Source of the DNA: Nereocystis luetkeana
Lineage: Eukaryota; Sar; Phaeophyceae; Laminariales; Laminariaceae
NCBI GenBank assembly: GCA_031213475.1
Contig: JARUPZ010000020.1
Location: forward strand, 8,855,562 to 8,919,561
Direction of reading: 5' to 3'
DNA length: 64,000 nt
Part shown: piece by piece, positions 13,101 through 24,218 of the stretch
Layout: each line of letters starts with the position of its first letter
How positions within the stretch are numbered: position 1 is the first letter of the stretch
The notes under the pieces: generated by a model
What the model was told of the DNA's origin: nothing
The model's input: only the letters and a program-made list of their open reading frames with translations
Databases searched by the model: none
Program-made: the position numbers and the translations under genes

Positions 13101-16100
13101 GCGGTAGGTCTTTGGGTCCAACAAATTATGGTTCACGGTGCTCCACAGTTGACAAACTAGCCCCAAAAAATTGCAATTTGTTAGAATATTTGTAGTGGAG
13201 GAACAACGAGTTTTAGAACTCCAGTCCAGTTTTGGAAATAGCCCACTTACAAATTGAGGGTTTTGTCCCCAAAACGGGACTGCAGTCCTAAAAGGGTTAA
13301 CAGTTAACAGGATATTCGGATTTTGTACTTTTTGCATGGCGGTTTTCACTTGGACACGAATCCGCCAGAGTACAAGCGGCTTCGGCGCTTGTGCTGTGAG
13401 AGTTTTCTTTTTAATTCACTCCGTTTTCTACTCTACCCGGACCCCCTACCCAGCGCTACAAGCAGTAGCTGGGGTACTGCATGCTCTTCTGCCGGAGCGC
13501 CCGCCACTGTTTGCACGGTCTACTGCTGCAGTGCCGCCACAATCTCCCTCGCGTTTTTTGTCATCTTATTTACTTTATGCTCACCGTACTGTAAGCAAGT
13601 AGTCTATTGGGATTGTTCATTGAGCTGCTCGCACACCGAGTCTCAGAGTCGAGTTTTGGGTGAGGTATAGAGCGAACTCATTGACGCCTCGGATACTGTA
13701 AACAGATGATGATCTATCTGATCTGTCTATCTACAGATCATCTACTAACCGTAGTTCATCACCTGCCGTTGTGAGAGGCTGTGCAGGATCTGCCTAATAG
13801 GGCAGATCCAACCCAGGAAAAATGAGCTAGATCGTGCAATATCGGGAATAAATGATCTATCTGCCTTGGAAAAATCTAAATCATTAACTGTGGGAAAGGA
13901 TACCCCCCGCAAGGTGTGAAACTCATGTTTATACGGTGGGCCATAGCAATCAGGACCCAATACATACACAAAAACCTATATGTTGGGATTTTTTTAAAGC
14001 ATATTCGGTCGCGATTACCCCGTTCGCCCCTGATAGATAGTAATAATAGTATGCTGAGCAAAAAAATTGACCACAGTACGTTGATGGACGAGATAGTGGA
14101 GTGACGTCGACGGCAGTTTCCATTTATAAGCTGTCCCAAAAATGCATGGAAAACCCTTCATTCTGCTACGCAGTAACTCTTCAGCTGTGCAGAAGCACGC
14201 CTTCGCAGTACTCCACCGTTTGCTTGCTCCCGGGCTCTTCAAAAGAGACGATAGCTCAAGCCGGCCCATGCTCTACGGTAAGAAGGATGATGAATGTGTC
14301 GAGGCTCAGTCATACCTTGAAAGAATGATGCGCATGTCTCCAGGCTCTGTTTCTGTGATGCTATCACGGGAGACCATAGTAAATCGGGTTCTTCAAAAGA
14401 GACGACAGCTCAAGCCGGCCCATGCTCTACTGTAAGAAGGATGATGAATGTGTCGAGGCTCAGTCATAACTTGAAATAATGATGCGCATGTCTCGAGGCT
14501 CTGTTTCTGTGAATCTATCACGGGAGACCATAGTAAATCCGGTTCTTCAAAAGAGACGATAGCTCAAGCCGGCCCATGCTCTACTCTAAGAAGGATGATG
14601 CATGTGTCGAGGCTCAGTCTTAACTTGAAATAATGATGCGCATGTCTCGAGGCTCTGTTTCTGTGATTGCTATCACGGGAGACCATAGTAAATCGGGTTC
14701 TTCAAAAGAGGCGATAGCTCAAGCCGGCCCATGCTCTACTGCAAGAAGGATGATGCATGTGTCGAGGTTCAGTCATAACTTGAAAGAATGATGCGCATGT
14801 CTCGAGGCTCTGTTTCTGTGATGCTATCACGGGGGACCACAGTAAATAGGACCTACGGTACACACAAAAACCTGTATATTTCGCTATTTTTACTAACATG
14901 ATATGGTCATGTTTGCTACGGCCGCCCGTAAAAAATATGCTCGTCCCCCGACGCACTGCAGGGGTAGTTGTCGTGCCCGGCATCTGTCTACCGTTACGAT
15001 GAGGATGACGACGTTCTCATACTGCTACTAACTCGTTTCCGTGAACTTTAAGCCCGATGTCGCAAAAACATGCTAAAAACAAAAAAAGCGTTTCGACGGG
15101 AAGAAACACTCGTACAATGCAAAACAACACGTGCATCGCAGCACCAGCACGCAGGGGAACGGTACTAACGACCTTGCACCACTTGCAAACCGAGTATTAC
15201 CAGAACAGGAGCATGTCAGGGTACGTGCATACATAGAACCTACGGTAATTGTGCTTGGCAAGCATGGACTGTCCAAATCATGACCACTCTGGTCGGAAAT
15301 ATAAGTAGCATTTGGACACTAATATTAAGACGAAGCGGTCAATATATAAGCGCGCAGAGTGGTACCTGTAAGGGTTCGGTGCGCCCAGGAGGGTTGAAGA
15401 ACTCGTAGTACTGCTTCACCGCCTTCCCGCCTCCCACCGTCCCCTGCTGCGGAAAGCCTTCTTGCAGCATTGACAGCCCCTGACTGGCAAGGATAGAGTA
15501 CCCGCCTTCCTTGTAACCGTAGATGCCCAGGTAGATCGTGCACTCCGTACAGAATCTGCGGGTTGAGGCGTAGACATTATATGAGAGGACCTTTAGAGGC
15601 AGGCAGCAGCCATACCAACACCAGCACCCGCACCAACATCAACACCACCATCAACACATCGAGACTTACCCCAGCACCAACACGAGCGCTAAAACCAACA
15701 CCAACGCTAGCACCAATATTCAACAGCAATATCAGCAACCCACGCCAGCACCAGCACCGACGCCAGCACCGGCACAAGCGCCAACGCCAACAAACCAACA
15801 CCCGCAGCACCCACGTCAGCACCAACACCGACACAACATCCGCACTAGCAGCAACAGCACCAGCACCAGCGCCAACACCACCACCCGTACCACCACCACC
15901 AACACCACCAACACCAACACCCACACCAACACCGACAAACCAATACCAACGCCCATACCAGCACCAACAACAAACCAACAGCAACACTCATACCAACACC
16001 AACACCAACAAAACCAAAACGCCCAGGGTTAAGGTCACCACAAAAAACACACACACGCACGAAACACCTCAGGCAGGGCTCTACAACAGCACAATCCCCC

Positions 16101-17595
16101 CGTGCTCAATGCAGATATTGGGATGACGGAATCCCTCAACCAACACACTCCCCAATATCGTCACATCGATGTATGATACCACATATGTTTTTGAGCATGT
16201 ATTCGTGAGATACCTAACCGTACCGCAAAAAAAGAGCGTCGGGTCGGGTTCGCGCGGAGGTGCTGCGCGATCGATTTTCGGCGCTCCATCTTTAAAGGAA
16301 CGGGGAAGGTTAAGGCTGACAAAAACACGGGAACAATACTAAGGTGTTTTCGGGAAAACAAAAACAAAAAACTGGTCGAGAAAGAGAGAGCCTTAAGCAA
16401 AAAAACATGCTCGACTTTAGCACCCTCTGTATACCATTGTTAGGAGAAGAACGCTCTCTAACTCCGTTAGGGTAGTTGGCGTTAACTTTTGGCCACAAAT
16501 CACTTAGGTTACAAGTGCCTTGTCCCCAAACCGGGACTGCGGTGGTAAAGGGGTCAAAATCACTCATGTAAGTGTGTATCGGGCTCAGCGTATACCGGGT
16601 TTTATTTCATCAAGATCGGTTGCTGGATCTCCTCCAAGTGAGGGACTTCGTAAAAACTAGGTGCTATGACGGGGGGGCATAGTAAACAGGATACGGTGCA
16701 CACAAAAACCTGTATGTTTCCCTGTTTTTACTATTAATAACCATATCATATTTGGTCCTGTTTACTATGGTCGCCCGAAATACTACGTACCCCTAGTGTA
16801 GCACACGGGTGAAGCCTTCACGCTGTACAAACCCCAAAACCCATGCCGGCCTCGACATTCACTACCGTTACCGACCCAAGCCTCCACAGTGCGGTGTGCC
16901 TCCACAGTGCGGTGTGCCTCTACAGTGCGGTATGCCTCTGCAGTGTGGTATGATATGCCACTACAGTGCGGTATGCCTCTACAGTGCGGTATGCTTCTAC
17001 AGTGCGATACTACGCATCTACAGTGCGGTATGCCTCTACAGTACGGTAGAAAAATTACTGCTTCCATCAGAATATTTCTGACCGGATGGACTCCTCTCAG
17101 CTAAGGAACTGCTCAGTATTTATTCACACCTACTGTAGGACAGACCACGATCTAGATCATCTACAGATAGATCATCTAGATCATCTAGATCCTAACCTGC
17201 CGTTGTGAGAGGTTGTGCAGGATCTGGATAGTACACGTCCAGTTCAGGAAATATTTTAAAGAGTATGCAAGTCGTACGGCTCCCACCCCGGCAACATGAG
17301 CTAGATCATAGTATAGATAGATATAGTTAATACAGATCATACAGATCATACAGATCATATAGATCAGGATCATATCTGCCCTGAAAGTTGTAGATCATTG
17401 AGTGGGGATCACTGATCTCTCCGAGCTGTGATACAATTGCGAAAATCTCATGAGGACACAAAAAATGATGTCTTGATCGGCCTAGCCAATAGGATTAATC
17501 GTTGGGATGATGTGATACACATTCCCCCCCCAAAACACTTGGTTTGGGCATGAGGTTCGCACAGAGCTCCCGGTGCCTTGTAACCCGTCAAAATC

Positions 17596-17626
<31 letters not shown>

Positions 17627-20275
17627 GCCCCCACTGCAGCATGGTGCAAGCAAATGCCTGCCTGGTTGGTGAAAATCCGACATGCTCCGTCCCGGCATTG
17701 TAGGGATGCGAGGGTCTATGGTCATACGACTACGGCTATGCATGAGATCGAGTATATCTCTCCTATAATATCGAGTACACCCCCCCCCCCCGCCCCCACT
17801 GCAGCATGGTTCTGCTACAAAACCTGACCCGACATATCATCAGGGACGCGTGTGACTCCAAAAAAAGTGCGAACGGCGTACACACATTTTTCTCAGTCGT
17901 TAGTACAGGGGACGGAACGCTACTATCCCCTTGAACCGAAAAACAGGGCTTTCCAATATGTCTGGGAGGCATTTCCCAAGAGGTAGCTATTTTTGAAAAA
18001 AAATCCGCGAATGGTATTTAATAAGAAGAAGCTGTCGTGCGAACGGCGCGAGGGTTTTGCGAACTACAGCAGTAGAGCGTTTACGTGCAACGCGCTTATG
18101 TAGCATTCATCCCAGCACAATTGCTATCCGTCTTGCGCTGTCTCGCTTTCGCTCTTACCGTTGAGCCGTTTCGGAAAACATCACCGTCAACGAGCCGGCC
18201 CAGTTGGTGCTCTTCACGTCGTAGTCCTTGGGGCCCGGCTCGCGCGTGCGATTGGTGGTCACGTAGATATCCTTCGGAGAGGGAAGAACGGGTCGGACAC
18301 AACGATAACAATGGTTGGGGGGGGAGGGGGGGGGGGGGGGGGTGTACTCGATCTCATGCATGGCCGTAGTCGTATGACCATAGACCCTCGCATCCTTACA
18401 ATGTCAGGGCGGAGCACGACGGGTTTTCACCGATCAGGCAGACATTGCTTGCACCAAGCGCGAAGCGCCGTGAGGTGTCCGGCGAGTCGCGTGAAGGGTG
18501 AGCTGCATCCCACTGAGTACCGCTTTCGAGGCGGATTTTGTTGCATTTGGAGGACAGCGTCCATGAATTGATTTAATTTCTGGTGTGGGCACTTCCAGAG
18601 ACAGCAATGGAACTGCCTCGTGGGTGCCTCACCATGTACACACTTTTCATGTGTGATACGAGCATCCCCCTTGGGCGGAGTGATGGTTCTCCACGCACAA
18701 AAATGATCTAACTTGACCGCCCGCCGTGGTGACCACCAAAAAAAAAAACGCGGTACCCTGGCTGTCTAGCTCACGTAGTGAGAGGCGTGTTTCGCAGCGT
18801 CGTCGCCAACCGACACCAACCCAACCTATATACAATTATAAAATAGGGGGGGAAAGGTTGGGGGGGGGGGGGTACTCATTCGTTGCTTGCCCTAGTCATT
18901 TGATCATTTGACCAATGAGCACAACTCATTTTCGAAACGGAACACAGTTCCAACTCCTGATGGGAGACACATCCAACGTTTGGGCGGGGGGGGAAAAGGA
19001 TGTACTCATGCCATGCGTGGCCGAAGCTATATATATATGACCACAAGACCCTCGCACCCCTACAATGCCGGGACGGGATTGCACGTCCGGTTTTTCACCG
19101 ACCAGACAGCAGACATTGCTTGTTCGCACCAAGCGCGAACCGCCGTGAGGGGGCGATCTCGCGTCTTTTTCGTCCCAACAGGGTGTGCTATCCGCTATCT
19201 GCGTGCCATACGCGCGTGTACCCTGGAGTCACCTGCTGTCCGCCATCTGTAGGGGTGAGGGTGATGACGACGCTCGCCCAAGGGTCATTCTCGGGCGCTC
19301 GCGGGATGAGCAGCGCATAGTAGTCGAAGCTGCCCTGCGCCACGAAGGACGACTGCGGCTTCCCCATCAACAGGGTGCCCGGGGTCTTCCACCCGCTGTT
19401 CAAGGACGCCTTTGCAGGAACAACAGCGTAGGGCGGGGGGGGGGGGTACTCATTTCTTGCTTACCTTAGTTATTTGAGCACTTGCCATCAGGGGCGGGGG
19501 GGGGGCGTACTCACTGTCATGCATGACCGTAAACGTATTCACACAACCATAGACCCTCGCATCCCTAGGATGACGAGACCGAGGAGCACGTCGGGTTTTG
19601 TTTTCGCCGATCCTTGCACCAACCGCGAAGCGCCGTGAGGTGTTCGGCGAGTCGCATGAAGGCTCAGCTGCATCCTGCTAAGAACCGCTTGTGAGGCGGA
19701 CTCCGGCCCAGCGTGCGTACATTCTGACATGTATGTAGATGACAGCGCCGAATTACTTGGAGGGGGGCAGCCTACGACGGGTGCTTGCCTTACACGGATG
19801 GCACCAAAATCTTTATGAGGGTCCTCTCGTAATACCAACAATGTTGAAATATGTCAATGGTTATATATGGCATTTCAATGATATTCGGGTTAACGAGCAA
19901 GGTCAGTCAGATTTTTTTCCCCCAAAAAAGCTACACCCCTCTCGTACATAGCACGCATCCTATGTACCTCCACGATGCCGCCTTCTGCCCCAAGGCCATT
20001 GGCGCGGCACCTATACCCCACGCGTTTCGAGACCGAGGGAGCTGATAGGCCTCAACACTACTCAATCAACTGGTGTGATACGGTACACAGAATATGTGAG
20101 GAGCCATATAACTATTGGCAAGCCTATTCTATCACGCGCGCTGAGCGATGGGCACGGTGCGCCAGGGACAGCGGCGATAAGCAGCGGGCTTGAAATAACA
20201 ACAAGACAACGAACAGCAATGACCACCAACAACACGCAGCAGCGGGAGCGGGAAGCAGCAGCAAAGGCAGCAGCC

Positions 20276-20314
<39 letters not shown>

Positions 20315-23300
20315 GCAGCAGAAGCGGACGCGGACGTAAACGAAAGGGAAAACAAGCCCAGAAACAAATTACACACAGCCGTACATGCATGCGCACGCAC
20401 ACACCTGTATGGTGTAGCTGCAGTTCGACCTTGCCGAGACCCCGATGACGTACGTGCACGCCGATTCAGTCGTCGCATCTGGCATGCAAAACTCGGACAG
20501 CTCTTCGCTCTGCGTACACAACACAAACAAAACGGGGTGGGATAGCAGACGAGGGCGGGAGTGTCAGCCGGGGGCAGATTTTTTTTTTTCCGGTTTAAAT
20601 CCTCCGGCGACGCACGAACGAAAACAAAAAACAAAACACGTATACACAGCAATGAAAAAAAACCTGTCCCTAGAATCCTACCCTCTCGTGTACAGTACCA
20701 GGCACAATATTAGGATTAGTCCCCCCCGCCACGTGGCCGTGCGACACAAGACGCAACAGCTAAACACGGAAAACACCGAAACGCGACACAAAATGAAAAC
20801 ACACCGAGCAATGAAGCAGCAATAACAAGAAACACTATTAATAGACGAGACACACAGTCCGAAACGCGAAAAGGGTTCGAAAAAGCTCTTCTGCTATCCC
20901 CCACCCCGGTCAGCAATGCATGCATGCACGCACCCTCCTTCACGTCCCGATGCCTAACCTGCACGTGAAGCGCGTCTCAAGACAACAAACAAAACCCCTC
21001 ACAAATAGTGAGGAACAGATCTTCTGCGACCCCCCCCTCCCGCCCCCATTTCCCTCCCAAGGATGCTACAAATATGTCAAAACAATCGCGACCACAAGTG
21101 GTGCGTAAGCCTGCCACCCACACACGCACCCATGCATGCTTTCTCACCCCCCGGTGCCTGACCTGCATGGTAAAGCGTGCCTTAACCCTTTTAGGACTGC
21201 AGTCCTTTTAGGGGGACAATTCACTCAAATTCAAAGTAGCGTGTCCCCAAAACGGGGCTGCGGTCCTGAAAGGGTGAAGACAAGAAGAAAAATAAAACGC
21301 AAAAAGGGCGCGGGAGAGGTCTTCTGTGACCCCCCCACCCCTGCCACCCACGCATGCATTCGCCTTTTCCCCCTTCAGAGCCTGATCTCACCTGCATGTG
21401 AAGCGTGTCTTTGCCGAAGCTGAGCCCCTGCCACGTGAAGTTCTCCGGTGTAGGAAGTGAGAGCCCCTCCGGGTCTTCGAGCGAAACGTACATGTCCGGG
21501 TCTCCGAAAAACGGATCGACAGAAATGGACAGGTCCGTCGCATTCTCCTCCACGGCGATGCTGAAGTATCTGCGTTGGACAGATCGTGCAGGTCATTTCC
21601 ACAGTTCATGATCTAGATCTTTCAAAGGAAAGATACGTTGCTGATCTGTATGATAGCAGCTTATGCTGCCGCGTGGGGGGCGTATAGTCTGCATGATGTA
21701 GGATCGGTTTCCTGGGTTGGATCTGTACTATAATGTTCAGATCCTGTACAACATATCATAACGGCAGGCTAGGATCTATCTGATCTATCTGGTATGTCCC
21801 GCGTGTGGAAGCATTTACTGACTCCAGCTCTCAGACGGGAGCGGTGTGAGTTGGCTTATCGCAAAATTACTTCACGGCTACTGTAGGTACTGCAGTATCT
21901 GGGTGGCGAAATAAGCCAACTAACCCACTTAACAGATACCCTGGTAGTGCTTATCGCAATACACTCGACCGTCACATTACTCGAAAGACTTCGCCTACGC
22001 TCAACACTAAAAGTCATCCGGACGCCGTATGCGGAGCTAAGCTCATCACATTTCACCAAACAAAGACACGCACGTCGACCCACACCAACACGCCAGTCAG
22101 ATACAAAGAAGCAAAAACTCCCGTAATTATCGTTTTCCGGAGGTGGCGACTATCCGACATACCAGGTGTTGGGTTTCCACACTTGCAGGAAGGGCTGACA
22201 TACCTCGCTTCGCCCGCCTCACATATGTCGGCAAGTTGGCTGGCCACGACCTGCCCCCGCCAGCCGACTTACCGACTGAGAGTCAGTTATTCGGACAAAG
22301 GCGCGTACCGATTAGTTATTAGTCGTGCAATCCTGCCGACTATTAGATAGCAGCTCTTCTCTTTTCGGATACTATTACGGGGGACCATAGCAAATAGGGC
22401 CTACGGTACACACAAAAACCTACATATTCCCCTTTTTTTACCAACAATATTTGGTCCTATTTACTGTGGTCCCCCGTAATATGTTAACCCCGGGAGGGGT
22501 TTAATAACTCACCGCATGTCAGATCCATCCTGTAGCATCTGCACTGGCAGTCCGTCCTCTAGCCGGAGAACGTCCTCGTGGCTCGCCGGCAGCACCCGAA
22601 ACTGAGCTGCAGACGTGGCGTTAACCAGAACCATCAACTGTTCATGGACCAGAGTCGGAGAGCAACAGCGGCGACAGGCGACGCGTTCGAGCGACAACTC
22701 GAAAGCTTTCACGCATCGAACAGATAGATCAAACGGACAAACCAGACGGATTGATCGAACAGATACACCAGACAGATGGATGACCGAATCTACAGCAGAT
22801 CCCTGCAGACCCCTTAGGTGGCGTGACGGTATGCGGCGAGAGATTTTACTGTGGCGCCGAGATAAATGTGTTGGGAGCTCACCCAGTCCCCTTCGTGCGG
22901 AACGGACCACCCGGGGAGACGCAAGACGTTTCCCCCCTCCCAATCGCACTCGGTTGGCGTAGGAATTTCCCCTCCGCTCCTCGCGTAGACCTGTGCGGTC
23001 GGGCGGAAGCAATGATGGGCAGTGGGGGTCGGGGGGAGGGGGGTTACTCGATAGAAGATATGTACTCGATCTCATGCATGGCCGTAGTCGTATGACCATA
23101 GACCCTCGCATCCCTACAATGCCGGGACGGAGCAGGGGGGGGGGGGGGGGGGGGTGAATTTTCCGGTTGGGATCGCACGTAAATTTCCGGAGGATCCTCA
23201 CTTGGGTATAGTGTAGGAGTTCTATATCTCTCACCCAGCAACACAGGGGGGGGGGAGGGGGGAACAACGTATTCTACGGTAGAGACAGCAACTATTTTTT

Positions 23301-24184
23301 CTGAGGATCCTCACTTGAGCATATTGTAGCAGTTCTATATCTCCCACCCAGCAACATACGTTTTTCAAGCAAAGTTGTACGCTAATCCCGATCCACGAGA
23401 ACATGGGAGTATATAGCTTTCAAACCACCAGCACGCCGGCAACATCCTCGAGCCCCATACAGGGGTGGGTGCGATCGTTCTTCAGCTCCCTTTTTTCTCT
23501 CCGAATGGTGAGGGTGTCATACACGAAGTCGCGAAAGTTACGTACATTTTTGGAAGGCTCTCGACCGCCCAGATTTTTGTTTTTTTTTTCCCCCGAAAAA
23601 GCGTCGTTCGGTACCTGGTAGAGTTGGCAACCTTGCCGTCAAGAAAAAAAATCGAGCGCTCTAATAGAAAAAAAAGGAAAAGAATCGCACCCCAGTGCGA
23701 AGCCAATGCTCGAAACCGTCGTACCCCTCCTCCCTACATTGGCATTGCTCCGACATCGGTCACTTCCAGTCAGTCGCATGCTACGTTACAAATACACCTG
23801 ATCATTATTGAGGTTCCCGACCTAAAGAGCTCTGTTAAGAGCTATCCGATGAGCGATGCCATGGCTCAGCTCAAGCATGTTGTCAACAACTACAGTAGTA
23901 GTGAAAAAACACAACAATATATGTTCCGACGATATTGAGAATCCCTCTGTTTAGAGGAAACCCATCGCGGCCAGAAACGCTTCCGCCAAAAAAGTGATAT
24001 ACCCCTATTTGCAGGCTCTAGTAGAGTAGAGTAGCACGTGTCAGTGGTCCGTGCGTGTGCTTTTGTCACCTCCACTTCCCCGTACGCGACCGTGACGATG
24101 ACTTCGGAAGCCTGTATCTGGGGAGTTCCAGCCACCTGCGAGGCGAAAAAAAAAAACACGAAATCGGCACCGATCCCATCAAGA

Positions 24185-24218
<34 letters not shown>

